A stretch of 64,000 nucleotides of DNA from Edaphobacter acidisoli (lineage in GTDB: Bacteria; Acidobacteriota; Terriglobia; Terriglobales; Acidobacteriaceae). The stretch covers positions 868,001-932,000 of the forward strand of contig NZ_BMJB01000001.1 in the NCBI RefSeq assembly GCF_014642855.1. The letters are read 5' to 3'. Positions within the stretch are counted from its first letter, which is position 1. Every line of letters starts with the position of its first letter. A program made the position numbers and the translations under genes. The notes beneath the pieces were generated by a model. The model was not told the DNA's origin, did not search any database, and worked only from the letters and a program-made list of their open reading frames with translations. Of this stretch, positions 1 through 7,693 are shown one piece after another.

Positions 1-209
1 AAGCCTACGGTGAGTGGAAGGAGTTGCGTGCCGGAGAGCAGGGCGAGCGAGTAGCCGATGAGGCCGATGAGGGGAAAGGTGCGGATTCCGCCGAAGGTGT
101 AGCCGCCGCCGGCTTTGTGCTCCTCGCGCTCGAGGCCGATGAGGAACGAGAGAAAGAGTACAAGGACGACTTTGATGGCTTCTGGGGGAAGCTCCTTCAA
201 AAGCTGCAT
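1..209 (-). CDS. MgtC/DUF4010-family membrane protein (partial, 3' end off window)
   Basis: Only the N-terminal 69 residues are present; the gene runs leftward off the window. The translation starts MQLLKELPPEAIK, continues into a hydrophobic segment, then shows FLIGLEREEHK and a GGIRTF motif followed by a second membrane segment. Known of the family: the GLERE...GxRTF pattern marks the N-terminal membrane domain of MgtC/SapB and DUF4010 proteins, inner-membrane proteins linked to magnesium stress in some bacteria. The ATG at 209 was chosen because the next in-frame residues enter the domain directly. The function of this copy is not known. I am fairly sure of the family from the motif but cannot see the C-terminal half. 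Confidence 0.72.
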   Translation of the reverse strand, partial: MQLLKELPPEAIKVVLVLFLSFLIGLEREEHKAGGGYTFGGIRTFPLIGLIGYSLALLSGTQLLPLTVG

Positions 210-277
210 GGCGCCTCAAGGGTGATGCGTGATGTGCCATGACAGCATACACGGTGGGGCTTTCGGTTCATAAACAA

Positions 278-307
278 AGAACCCCGCGTTGGCTGACGTG
301 GGGTTCT
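278..307 (-). terminator. Rho-independent terminator of the small gene at 377-562
   Basis: An 8-bp perfect stem (AGAACCCC / GGGGTTCT), extended by further near-pairs, encloses a short loop. Read on the minus strand it is followed by TTTGTTT. It lies about 70 bp downstream of the minus-strand small gene, so it most likely ends that transcript. Confidence 0.65.
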
Positions 308-376
308 CTGCTGGATCGTGTTGCTTCGCTGCACACGGAGATGCGCCTGGTGGCGAACGAAAGTGTTGGTGCTGGT

Positions 377-562
377 TTAGCCCTGGTTCTGGTCGGAGCC
401 GTCGTCTTCCTTCTTCTCTTCAAAATGCTCGGCGATGGCTTTGAGGCCCTCGGCTCCGCCTACGGCGGCGACGGCTTCGGTGAGCATGCCTGCGTTGGGG
501 TCGAGCTTCTTGGTGGCTTCAACGGCGGCGAATGCGCCTGCTGCTTCTTCGAGAATTCCCAT
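377..562 (-). CDS. Small acidic hypothetical protein (61 aa)
   Basis: A 61-residue protein starting MGILEEAAGAFAAVEA, with an Ala/Glu-rich helical body, a MLTEAVAAVGGAEGLKAIAEHF core and a charged C-terminal tail of Glu, Lys and Asp. The open frame extends 20 codons upstream, but the ATG at 562 has a strong ribosome-binding site (GGAGGGACATC) just before it, so I use that start. The repeated Gly/Ala helices loosely recall the short YidB/DUF937-type proteins, but the match is too weak for a name. A terminator follows, which supports a real single-gene transcript. I assign no function. Confidence 0.6.
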   Translation of the reverse strand: MGILEEAAGAFAAVEATKKLDPNAGMLTEAVAAVGGAEGLKAIAEHFEEKKEDDGSDQNQG

Positions 563-645
563 GATGTCCCTCCGTGTGGAACGGGTGTGCTTGCGCTCTG
601 TTTGAGCTTGGACATCATACATCTTGCGTGTGAATTGGGGTAGCC

Positions 646-694
646 GGGGCTAAAGCCCCTTTTTATGGTGCGATGTTCATGGGGCTAAAGCCCC
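646..694. repeat. Two copies of palindromic GGGGCTAAAGCCCC element
   Basis: The 14-base sequence GGGGCTAAAGCCCC occurs at 646-659 and again at 681-694. Each copy is a 5-bp GC stem with a TAAA loop. The first is followed by TTTTT and could act as a plus-strand terminator; the second is flanked by CAT/ATG, which extends its palindrome. The pair sits between the small minus-strand gene and pfkA. Confidence 0.6.
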
Positions 695-792
695 ATGCTT
701 CCACCTGACAGCGGGATGGTTGCGGTAGAATTTTTTCGGTGTCTTAATCTGGAAGAAATCGATTGTCTGAAGTTCGATAGAAGGAGAAAGCA

Positions 793-1827
793 ATGCGCGT
801 TGGTATGTTGACTGGAGGCGGGGATTGTCCCGGACTGAACGCTGTGATTCGGGCGGCGGTGAGGAAGGGAATCCTGCACTACGGCGACGAGTTCGTTGGA
901 TTTATGGAAGGGTGGCGCGGCGTCATTGAGAACATGACCATGCCCCTGAATATGGAGACGACCTCGGGGATTCTGCAAAAGGGCGGGACCATTCTGCGGT
1001 CTTCGCGCACCAACGTGAAGAAGGTTCCGGGTGGGTTCGAGAAGTGCCTGGAGTCGATCAAGGCCAACAAGCTGGATGCGCTGATTGCGCTGGGCGGCGA
1101 CGATACGCAGTCGATTACGCTGGCTCTGGGCGAGCATGGCGTGAAGTGCGTGGGCGTGCCGAAGACGATTGACAACGACCTGAGCGGCACGGATGCGTGC
1201 TTTGGGTTCGATACGGCGGTGATGATTGCGACTGAGGCTGTTGACCGGCTGCACTCGACCGCGGAGTCGCACAACCGCATTCTGGTGTGCGAGGTGATGG
1301 GGCGCGATGCGGGCTGGATTGCCATTACTTCGGGCATTGCAGGCGGCGCGGATGCGATTCTGGTGCCGGAGAAGCCGATCGATATCGAGGAAGTGTGCCG
1401 GCTGGTGAAGTATCGCTGGGAGCATGGGAAGAAGTTCTCGATTGTGGTGGTGGCTGAGGGCGCGCAGTTTCCGGAGAGCGAGCAGGCGACCCATGACACG
1501 AGCGTGGACTCGTTTGGCCATGCCCGGCTGGCCGGGATTGGCGATGCGGTGGCCAAGGAGATTGAGAAGCGCACGGGTTATGAGACTCGTAGCGTGAATC
1601 TTGGCCATACGCAGCGTGGCGGGACTCCTACGGCGTATGACCGGATGCTGGCGACGCGGTATGGCGTGGCGGCGATTGATCTGGTCCATGCCGGGAAGTT
1701 CAATCGGCTGGTGGTGCTGAAAGGCACGCAGATCTCGGACATTCCGCTGGCTGACGCGATTGCCAAGACGCGCACGGTGGGCGATGACCTGCTGAATGTG
1801 ATGAAGAGCTTGCAGCCTCCTCGTTAG
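793..1827 (+). CDS. pfkA: 6-phosphofructokinase, probably pyrophosphate-dependent or mixed type
   Basis: 344 residues. It phosphorylates fructose 6-phosphate to fructose 1,6-bisphosphate in glycolysis, in the cytoplasm. The N-terminal TGGGDCPGLN phosphate loop, the catalytic PKTIDND motif (Asp127), the MGR segment near 169 and the C-terminal GHTQRGG motif are all visible. The two positions that decide the phosphoryl donor are Asp104 (GGDDT) and Lys124 (PKTID); ATP-dependent enzymes such as E. coli PfkA have Gly at both, while pyrophosphate-dependent enzymes have Asp and Lys. I therefore infer PPi use, or at least mixed specificity. AGAAGGAG lies a few bases before the ATG. It appears monocistronic, with a terminator about 60 bp downstream. 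Confidence 0.93.
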   Translation: MRVGMLTGGGDCPGLNAVIRAAVRKGILHYGDEFVGFMEGWRGVIENMTMPLNMETTSGILQKGGTILRSSRTNVKKVPGGFEKCLESIKANKLDALIALGGDDTQSITLALGEHGVKCVGVPKTIDNDLSGTDACFGFDTAVMIATEAVDRLHSTAESHNRILVCEVMGRDAGWIAITSGIAGGADAILVPEKPIDIEEVCRLVKYRWEHGKKFSIVVVAEGAQFPESEQATHDTSVDSFGHARLAGIGDAVAKEIEKRTGYETRSVNLGHTQRGGTPTAYDRMLATRYGVAAIDLVHAGKFNRLVVLKGTQISDIPLADAIAKTRTVGDDLLNVMKSLQPPR

Positions 1828-1885
1828 GTTCTAGTTAACAAAGGAGATTTTGCTTGTGCTGCCCTCAAAATGGGGGTACAAAGAT

Positions 1886-1918
1886 GGTGCCGGGGGAGTT
1901 TCCTTCGGCACCGTTTTT
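1886..1918 (+). terminator. Rho-independent terminator after pfkA
   Basis: GGTGCCG and CGGCACC form a 7-bp stem with a 13-base loop, followed by GTTTTT. It lies between pfkA and the next gene and argues that the downstream gene starts after it. Confidence 0.75.
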
Positions 1919-1962
1919 GGTTTAAGGTTTGGGCAGGCGAGTTTTCCGGAAGAGGCGCACAG

Positions 1963-2217
1963 ATGGGTGTCGCAGTGCAGATGGCGGTTCGCGAGGTGAT
2001 GGATATCCGGCAGGCGTCGGAGTATCTGGGCATCAGCGGGGACACGCTTTACCGGTATGCGTCAGAGGGGTTCATTCCCGCGTTCAAGCTGGGGAACCGG
2101 TGGCGGTTCAAGAAATCGCTGCTGGATGCCTGGATGGATGAGAAGTCGGGCGTGAAGCCAGCGACGCCGGTGGCCGTGATGCCGAGGCAGAAAAAGCCTG
2201 TGGCGCGGGCCAGGTAA
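1963..2217 (+). CDS. Excisionase/MerR-type helix-turn-helix DNA-binding protein
   Basis: 84 residues. A helix-turn-helix of the MerR/excisionase type covers roughly residues 14-58 (MDIRQASEYLGISGDTLYRY, then IPAFKLGNRWRF). This is the pattern of the small DNA-binding proteins called helix-turn-helix domain or excisionase family: recognition helix, a wing with the xKxGxxWRF signature, then a stabilising helix. The tail is basic and Pro/Lys-rich. The open frame reaches back to 1870, but that would overlap the pfkA terminator; the ATG at 1963 follows GGAAGAGG and is preferred. No integrase or phage gene is nearby, so it is more likely a host regulator than a mobile-element excisionase. Its target is unknown. 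Confidence 0.8.
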   Translation: MGVAVQMAVREVMDIRQASEYLGISGDTLYRYASEGFIPAFKLGNRWRFKKSLLDAWMDEKSGVKPATPVAVMPRQKKPVARAR

Positions 2218-2418
2218 TTGGCCGCTTCGCTGGTGAAATCCGTGCATCTCTATACGTTTGTCTATGGTGCGTTGGCGTTGGCGGCCTTCTGGGGCGTGGT
2301 TCGTCTTTGTTCGCGCTGGAGAGGATTGCCCTGGTACGCGGTTGTCGCTCGGGTGCTGGGGACACTGGTGCTGCTGGCGTTTGGGGTGCTGATGGTGTTT
2401 TATGCGGCGTTTGGGTGA
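2218..2418 (+). CDS. Small hypothetical membrane protein (66 aa)
   Basis: The frame starts with TTG directly after the stop codon of the preceding gene and encodes two hydrophobic segments (about residues 11-27 and 43-64) separated by a short basic stretch, CSRWRG. The tight spacing suggests co-transcription with the helix-turn-helix gene. The start is uncertain: TTG at 2218 follows AGGTAA closely, and a GTG at 2233 is an alternative. I recognise no family. It may be a real small membrane protein or an open frame by chance. Confidence 0.45.
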   Translation: MAASLVKSVHLYTFVYGALALAAFWGVVRLCSRWRGLPWYAVVARVLGTLVLLAFGVLMVFYAAFG

Positions 2419-2482
2419 GCGGCGCGTTAGTGACGGAGATTGGATTTTCGCTGTCGCGAAGATGGAGCACCCGGCTTGATTG

Positions 2483-3364
2483 CTATGTCCGTGAAGGCTG
2501 GAGGGTGAAGAGGGTGATCTCTGGCGGGCAGTTGAGGCGGAATGGGACGCCTACAGTACCGATGCCGCGGTTGACGTAGAGCTGCATGCGCTTTAGGCGG
2601 AAGTGGCCTTCGATGTATTTTTCGCCCATAGGAGGGGTGACGAGCGCGCCAAGGAGTGGCAGGCGTACCTGACCGCCGTGCGAGTGGCCGGAGAGCATGA
2701 GGTCGACGAGTGGGCCGCGTGGATGCTGGATGACGGTATCGGCGTAGTCAGGCTCGTGCACCATGAGGATGACTGGAGCCTTTGGGTCGGTGGGGAGGGT
2801 GAGGTCGAGATTGGGGGTGCTGGTGGTCGCGTCGGCTGTACCGGCGAGCCAGATACGGTCGCCTTTAATGTCGATGGGAAGGTTCTGGTTAATGAGCACC
2901 GGCGTGTCGTGGGTGGTGAGCGCTTCGATCACATACTGGGCCCCGAACATGTTGTCGTGGTTGCCAAGGATGGAGTAGCGCAGAGGGGCGGTGAGAGCGG
3001 TGAGCATCTCGGCGCAGCGATGGGCAGAGGAGGGTGAGTCGAAAAAAGAAAAGGCACCGTGGGTGACGAAGTCGCCGGTGAGCAGGACGAGGTCGGGTTT
3101 GAGGGCGTTGGTGTGCTCGATGACGCGCTCGAGGAAGATGGGCTCGGTGTACTCGACGAGGTGGATGTCGCTGAGCTGGGCGATGGTGAAGCCGTGGAAG
3201 GCGGTGGGGAGGTTGTCGATGTAGATGGTGCGGCGGACGATGTCGATCTCGTGGCGGGCAATTTCGCCTGAATAAATGGCGAGGCCAGCGGCGACGGCTC
3301 CGCTACCGACGAGGAAGTGCCTCCGGGTCAGTCGCTGCTGCTGGACGGGGAGGGTAACAGGCAT
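2483..3364 (-). CDS. Tat-exported calcineurin-like metallophosphoesterase
   Basis: 293 residues. An N-terminal twin-arginine signal (TRRHFLVGSGAVAAG, residues 13-27) predicts folded export across the inner membrane. The dimetal motifs follow in order: SDIH (Asp66, His68), GDF, GNHD, a lone His in VHEPD, and GHSHGGQ. The arrangement resembles the YkuE and LpxG-like phosphoesterases that act on membrane-associated phosphodiesters or pyrophosphates. The actual substrate cannot be read from the sequence. It stands alone, convergent with the small membrane gene. Upstream of the ATG no strong ribosome-binding site is seen. Confidence 0.88.
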   Translation of the reverse strand: MPVTLPVQQQRLTRRHFLVGSGAVAAGLAIYSGEIARHEIDIVRRTIYIDNLPTAFHGFTIAQLSDIHLVEYTEPIFLERVIEHTNALKPDLVLLTGDFVTHGAFSFFDSPSSAHRCAEMLTALTAPLRYSILGNHDNMFGAQYVIEALTTHDTPVLINQNLPIDIKGDRIWLAGTADATTSTPNLDLTLPTDPKAPVILMVHEPDYADTVIQHPRGPLVDLMLSGHSHGGQVRLPLLGALVTPPMGEKYIEGHFRLKRMQLYVNRGIGTVGVPFRLNCPPEITLFTLQPSRT

Positions 3365-3476
3365 ATTTCATGATAACGGTTTGGCGGGCGCGATGCTTTA
3401 GTGAGAAGGTGTGATGCTGGCCCGGTAACGGTTCAGTTATGGGCGATGGAGCTTGGGTTGGGTAAAATCGGAAGTG

Positions 3477-4577
3477 ATGAATTTTCTTGCGCGTAGGAAG
3501 AAAGCGGCGACAGCGGCGAAGGCGGCCGGGGTGGATGGGTTGCTGGTGACGCACCTGCCGGATGTGCGGTATCTGAGCGGGTTTACCGGGTCGAATGCGG
3601 CTCTGGCGCTGGCTGGTGGGCGGGCGGTGCTGTTTACCGATGGCCGGTACACGGCCCAGGCGAAGGCTGAGGCCAAGGGGATGCGAGTGGTAATCGCTCC
3701 TAAGGCTGCTGCCGTGGCGGCTTCGGAGTGGCTGGCGGAGGCGAAGGTCTGGCGATGCGGTTTTGATGATGGCAATACGACGGTTGCCGCGCTGAAGCAG
3801 ATGCGGGCGGCGGTTCCGGCGAAGGTTCGGCGGGGGCTGTTTGAGCCGGTGGGGCCGCTGGTGGCGAAGCTGCGCTGGGTGAAGGATGCGGACGAGATTG
3901 CGAAGATTCGCAAGGCGGCGGCACTGGGATGCAAGCTGTTTGACGGGATGCTGGAATTTCTGGAGCCGGGGCTGACGGAGATGGCTGTGGCTGCGGAGCT
4001 GGAGCATCGGGCACGGCTGGCGGGTGCGGAGGGGATGTCGTTTGAGACGATTGTGGCCAGCGGGGAGCGGAGTGCGCTGCCGCATGGCCGGGCTTCGGCG
4101 GCGAAGTTGCCAAAGCAGGGGTTTTGCACGCTGGACTTCGGCGTGGTGCTGGATGGGTATATGAGCGACATGACGCGTACCGTTCACATTGGCAAGGCGC
4201 GAGGGGCGGAGCGGGAAGTGTATGATGCGGTGCTGGAAGCGCAGGAGGCTGCTGTGCGGAAGGTGGCTCCCGGCGTGGCGGCAGGCGATGTGGACGAGGC
4301 TGCACGCAGCGTGCTGCGGCGCGCGAAGCTGGACAAGTACTTCAGCCACTCGACCGGGCATGGTGTTGGACTGGAGATTCATGAAGGACCCCGGCTTGCA
4401 GCCAAGCAGGAGCAAAAGCTGGAAGCGGGAATGGTGATTACGATTGAGCCCGGGGTATACATGCCGGGAAAGTTTGGCTTGCGCATTGAAGACATGGTTT
4501 TGGTAACGTCTAAAGGCGGAAGTTCTCAAGGCGGCGAGGTTTTGACGCCGAGCGTGAAGGCCTGTCTTGAACTGTAG
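3477..4577 (+). CDS. M24-family aminopeptidase P/Xaa-Pro dipeptidase-like protein
   Basis: 366 residues from the ATG. An N-terminal creatinase-like domain (about 1-125) precedes the pita-bread M24 catalytic domain. The five metal ligands are all visible: Asp220, Asp231, His295 (HSTGHGVG), Glu324 (TIEPGVY) and Glu338 (RIEDM). Members remove N-terminal residues before proline or cleave Xaa-Pro dipeptides, using Mn, Co or similar ions. The frame can begin at a TTG at 3453, but MNFLARRKKA is a natural start, although GGAAG is only two bases upstream. accB follows 43 bases after the stop; a peptidase of this type next to accB is a common neighbour, near efp in many genomes, though efp is not here. 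Confidence 0.9.
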   Translation: MNFLARRKKAATAAKAAGVDGLLVTHLPDVRYLSGFTGSNAALALAGGRAVLFTDGRYTAQAKAEAKGMRVVIAPKAAAVAASEWLAEAKVWRCGFDDGNTTVAALKQMRAAVPAKVRRGLFEPVGPLVAKLRWVKDADEIAKIRKAAALGCKLFDGMLEFLEPGLTEMAVAAELEHRARLAGAEGMSFETIVASGERSALPHGRASAAKLPKQGFCTLDFGVVLDGYMSDMTRTVHIGKARGAEREVYDAVLEAQEAAVRKVAPGVAAGDVDEAARSVLRRAKLDKYFSHSTGHGVGLEIHEGPRLAAKQEQKLEAGMVITIEPGVYMPGKFGLRIEDMVLVTSKGGSSQGGEVLTPSVKACLEL

Positions 4578-4620
4578 GCCGGGACTGTAACTGAAAAGTG
4601 CCGCGACAGGCACGGGAGAG

Positions 4621-5121
4621 ATGATGGACGGAAAGACGTTGGACGAACTTCGCGGGCTGGTCGAATTCCTGAAGGCAAATGAGATTGCCGAGTTCGACAT
4701 GGAGCAGGCTGATCTGAAGGTGAGGATCAAGTTTGCGGGTGGGATCGTGGCTGCGGGTTCGGTTGCCCAGGGAATTGACGCGGCACAGTTGAGCAGGCTG
4801 ATGGCTTCGGCTGCTCCGGCACCTGGGGCTGCGGGGGCTGCTCATGTGGGAGCCGCGCCTGTTGCGGCTGCGGATGAGGGGCTGCATGAGGTGAAGTCGC
4901 CGATCGTGGGGACGTTCTATGAGTCGCCGTCGCCGGGCGCGCCGCCGTTTGTGAAGATTGGCGACCAGGTGGAGGCCGGGCAGGTGCTCTGCATCGTTGA
5001 GGCCATGAAGCTGATGAATGAGATTGAGGCCGATGTCGCCGGTGAGGTGGTGAAGCGGATTGCTGCAAGCGGACAGCCGGTGGAGTATGGGCAGCCTCTG
5101 TTTGCGATTAGGCCGAGGTAG
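4621..5121 (+). CDS. accB: Biotin carboxyl carrier protein of acetyl-CoA carboxylase
   Basis: 166 residues. The C-terminal biotinyl domain (about residues 88-166) carries EAMKLMNE with the biotinylated Lys130, and the upstream PxxGxFY motif at 94-100 including the thumb region. The N-terminal 40 residues form the usual BCCP helical part, and an Ala/Pro/Gly-rich linker joins the two. The protein carries carboxybiotin between biotin carboxylase (AccC) and carboxyltransferase in the first committed step of fatty acid synthesis. Two adjacent ATG codons (4621 and 4624) are both possible starts, after GGGAGAG. It is followed by a small membrane gene and then accC. Confidence 0.95.
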   Translation: MMDGKTLDELRGLVEFLKANEIAEFDMEQADLKVRIKFAGGIVAAGSVAQGIDAAQLSRLMASAAPAPGAAGAAHVGAAPVAAADEGLHEVKSPIVGTFYESPSPGAPPFVKIGDQVEAGQVLCIVEAMKLMNEIEADVAGEVVKRIAASGQPVEYGQPLFAIRPR

Positions 5122-5161
5122 TGCGAGCAATATGTTCTCGGAGTTCGTTATAGGAACCTCT

Positions 5162-5467
5162 ATGAGCAAAGAAAACCGGGAACCTCCATTCATTGAAGAA
5201 ATTAAACAACGACAACGAAATGTCCTTCCGCCAGACATCATTGCTCATGATCGGGACGTGAATGATGTCCTTTGGAACGGCTCTTCGAGCAACGCTAGGA
5301 TTCAACGAGCAGGAGCATTTGTAATTGGACTTGCCATATCTTTGTGCGCGTTAGCTGTGATCTCTATGGCTGTCAAAAGGCGCGCGTGGCTCGGTCTTGT
5401 CATCGTGACTTGTATTGCTGGCAGCGGTCTTCGAGTGATGTACAAGAATTTGAAAAAGAGAAGGTGA
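5162..5467 (+). CDS. Small two-helix membrane protein between accB and accC
   Basis: About 101 residues: a polar N-terminal half ([20 protein letters not shown], then a [15 protein letters not shown] stretch) followed by two hydrophobic helices at about 56-76 and 80-96 and a basic KNLKKRR end. The ATG at 5162 follows an AGGAACC-like site; the frame also stays open back into accB. The stop TGA is one base from the ATG at 5469, so it may be translationally coupled to accC. Base composition is visibly more AT-rich than accB or accC. I recognise no family; a membrane protein of this kind is not part of the standard carboxylase. Confidence 0.6.
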   Translation: MSKENREPPFIEEIKQRQRNVLPPDIIAHDRDVNDVLWNGSSSNARIQRAGAFVIGLAISLCALAVISMAVKRRAWLGLVIVTCIAGSGLRVMYKNLKKRR

Positions 5468-5507
5468 CATGGAGACGTTAAGTCTCTATGGGAAGGCTTC
5501 GGTGGAA

Positions 5508-6863
5508 ATGTTTCGTAAGGTTTTGATTGCAAATCGTGGAGAGATTGCTTTGCGCGTGATTTCGGCGTGCAAGGAGATGGGCATCCGCACGGTTGCGGTG
5601 TATAGCGAGGCGGACAGGAACTCGCTGCATGTGCGGTTTGCCGATGAGGCGATCTGCATTGGGCCGCCGCGCTCGGCGGACAGCTATCTGAATGTGCCGG
5701 CAGTGATCTCGGCGGCGGAGATTGCGGATGTGGATGCGATTCATCCGGGCTATGGGCTGCTGAGCGAGAATGCGAACTTTGCCGAGGTGTGCCGGGCGTC
5801 GAATATCAAGTTCATCGGGCCGCCGCCGGAGGTGACGCGCATGATGGGCGAGAAGTCCACGGCGCGGCAGACGATGAAGAAGGCGAAGGTGCCGATTCTA
5901 CCTGGGTCGGACGGCGTGATTGCCGACGAAAAAGAGGCGCTGGAGTGGGCGAAGAGCGTTGGCTACCCGGTGATTTTGAAGGCTGTCGCGGGCGGCGGCG
6001 GGCGTGGCATGAGGATTGTGCGCTCGGCTGAGGAACTGCCTGCGATGTTTCAGCAGGCTTCGACCGAGGCGGCGAATGCGTTCGGCAACGGCGACATGTA
6101 CATGGAGAAGTTCATCGAGCGGCCGCGGCATATCGAGTTCCAGGTGCTGGCAGATGAGCACGGCAATGTGATGAGCCTGGGCGAGCGCGAGTGCTCGATT
6201 CAGCGGCGGCACCAGAAGCTGATTGAAGAGGCTCCAAGCCTGATGGTGAGCCCGAAGCTGCGCGAGGAGCTGGGCAAGACGATCAAGAAGGCGCTGGAGG
6301 CGATTGGATACTGGAACGCGGGGACGATTGAGTTCCTGATGGATGAGGATGGGAAGATCTACTTCATCGAGATGAATACGCGCATTCAGGTGGAGCACTG
6401 CGTGACCGAGATGGTGACGGGGATTGATCTGGTGAAGGCGCAGTTGCGGATTGCCGCGGGCGAGAAGCTGTCGTCGATCATCACGAAGCCGGTGGAGATT
6501 CGCGGGCATGCGATTGAGTGCAGGATCAATGCCGAGCATCCCGAAAAGTTCACGCCGAGCGCGGGCAAGATTACGGCGTTCAATGTGCCGGGAGGCAACG
6601 GCGTGCGCGTCGATACGGCGCAGTATTCAGAGGGTGTGGTGCCTCCGTACTACGACTCGATGATTGCGAAGCTGATCTGCCACGGCACGGACCGCACGGA
6701 AGCCATGGACAAGATGCAGCGGGCGCTCGGGCAGTTTGTGGTGCAGGGGATTCATACGACGATTCCGCTGCATCAGCGGATCTTTGCCGATGAGGAGTTT
6801 CGCGCGGGGCAGTTCGATACGAAGTTCATGGAGCGGTTTCTGGAGCGGCAGAAGAGCAGCTAG
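5508..6863 (+). CDS. accC: Biotin carboxylase subunit of acetyl-CoA carboxylase
   Basis: 451 residues beginning [16 protein letters not shown], the canonical N-terminus of AccC. It carboxylates the biotin of AccB using ATP and bicarbonate. Visible are the biotin carboxylase N-terminal domain, the ATP-grasp domain with the glycine-rich loop GGGGRGMR near 165-172, the [13 protein letters not shown] and [10 protein letters not shown] segments (catalytic Glu/Asn/Arg), and the C-terminal domain. A longer start at 5469 (METLSLYG) has AGAAGG just upstream and is one base from the previous stop, so it is a real alternative. Carboxyltransferase genes accA and accD are not in the window. Confidence 0.96.
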   Translation: MFRKVLIANRGEIALRVISACKEMGIRTVAVYSEADRNSLHVRFADEAICIGPPRSADSYLNVPAVISAAEIADVDAIHPGYGLLSENANFAEVCRASNIKFIGPPPEVTRMMGEKSTARQTMKKAKVPILPGSDGVIADEKEALEWAKSVGYPVILKAVAGGGGRGMRIVRSAEELPAMFQQASTEAANAFGNGDMYMEKFIERPRHIEFQVLADEHGNVMSLGERECSIQRRHQKLIEEAPSLMVSPKLREELGKTIKKALEAIGYWNAGTIEFLMDEDGKIYFIEMNTRIQVEHCVTEMVTGIDLVKAQLRIAAGEKLSSIITKPVEIRGHAIECRINAEHPEKFTPSAGKITAFNVPGGNGVRVDTAQYSEGVVPPYYDSMIAKLICHGTDRTEAMDKMQRALGQFVVQGIHTTIPLHQRIFADEEFRAGQFDTKFMERFLERQKSS

Positions 6864-6886
6864 TCAGCAAGCCAGCGAGTTAGCAG

Positions 6887-7510
6887 ATGATTTCCAGGTT
6901 TTATCCGATTGTGGATGCGGGTGTGCTGGCTCGGCGTAGGGTTGGTGTCGCTGATTTTGCGCGAGAGCTGCGGGCGGCTGGCGTGACGCTGGTTCAGTAT
7001 CGCGATAAGGATGGTTCTCCGCAGGATGTGTTGCGCGCGGCGGCGGTGATTCGTGAGGCGTTTGCCGGGGCGGATTGCCGGTTGATTTTGAATGATCGAG
7101 CGGATTTGACTGTGCTTGCCGGGTGGGACGGCGTGCATGTGGGGCAGGATGATCTTTCGCCTGCGGATGCGCGGCGCGTGGTTGGGGCTTCGCGCTGGGT
7201 GGGGACTTCGACGCATTCGGATGAGCAGGTGCGTGTGGCTGATGCCGGCTGCGCGGATTACGTGGCTGTGGGGCCGGTGTTTGCTACGGGGACGAAGCTG
7301 GATGCGGAGCCGGTGATTGGGCTCGATGGGGTTCGGCGGGCGCGGGCGCTGACTGCGAAACCGATTGTGGCGATTGGTGGGATTACTCGGGCGAATGCTG
7401 CGGGCGTGATTGCTGCGGGCGCGGATTCTGTGGCGGTGATCAGCGGGTTGTTTGTCGAGGGTGAGACGGTTCAGAAGGTGGCTGAAGACTTTCTCCGAAT
7501 TTTCGGGTAG
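6887..7510 (+). CDS. thiE: Thiamine-phosphate synthase
   Basis: 207 residues. ThiE joins the pyrimidine (HMP-PP) and thiazole (THZ-P) halves to make thiamine phosphate. The TIM-barrel signatures are seen: VQYRDKDG near the start, LILNDRADL, GVHVGQDDL, the phosphate-binding VGPVFATGTK, and IGGITRANA with the terminal ADSVAVISGLF. The gene starts 23 bases after accC, possibly in the same transcript. No other thiamine gene is adjacent; a thiS-like gene lies 25 kb away at 31655. No TPP riboswitch is visible in the short upstream gap. Confidence 0.93.
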   Translation: MISRFYPIVDAGVLARRRVGVADFARELRAAGVTLVQYRDKDGSPQDVLRAAAVIREAFAGADCRLILNDRADLTVLAGWDGVHVGQDDLSPADARRVVGASRWVGTSTHSDEQVRVADAGCADYVAVGPVFATGTKLDAEPVIGLDGVRRARALTAKPIVAIGGITRANAAGVIAAGADSVAVISGLFVEGETVQKVAEDFLRIFG

Positions 7511-7567
7511 AACTGACGAGGCGCAATTTTGCGGCTGGTTGGCTTTGGCGTTCGGGTTGCCGGATGA

Positions 7568-7609
7568 AAAAGCAGATTCCTCCGCTGCGCTACGGAATGG
7601 AAATGCAAG
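7568..7609. repeat. Dispersed repeat, copy A (AAAGCAGATTCCT...GAATGG type)
   Basis: Contains AAAGCAGATTCCTCCGC, then GCTGCGCTACGGAATGG and AAATGCAAG. A diverged copy lies at 9314-9379, on the other side of the permease gene. The last part, ATGGAAATGCAAG, is repeated again at 7624-7636. Confidence 0.65.
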
Positions 7610-7611
7610 AG

Positions 7612-7644
7612 AGTGGCTTTTAGATGGAAATGCAAGCCACTTTT
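7612..7644 (+). terminator. Probable terminator downstream of thiE
   Basis: AGTGGCTT and AAGCCACT form a perfect 8-bp stem around a 14-base loop and are followed by TTT. The stem overlaps the end of repeat copy A, so the repeat may supply termination here. Confidence 0.5.
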
Positions 7645-7693
7645 GCCGCGTTTCCTGTATGGCCGTGATTTGAGATGTGTGAGGGTTTGCGGG

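Noticed and set aside
1963..2217. Phage excisionase reading of the HTH gene
   Set aside because: No integrase, attachment site or phage gene around it.
3303..4730. A 475-codon minus-strand frame over the M24 peptidase
   Set aside because: Shadow; the plus strand has all five metal ligands of M24.
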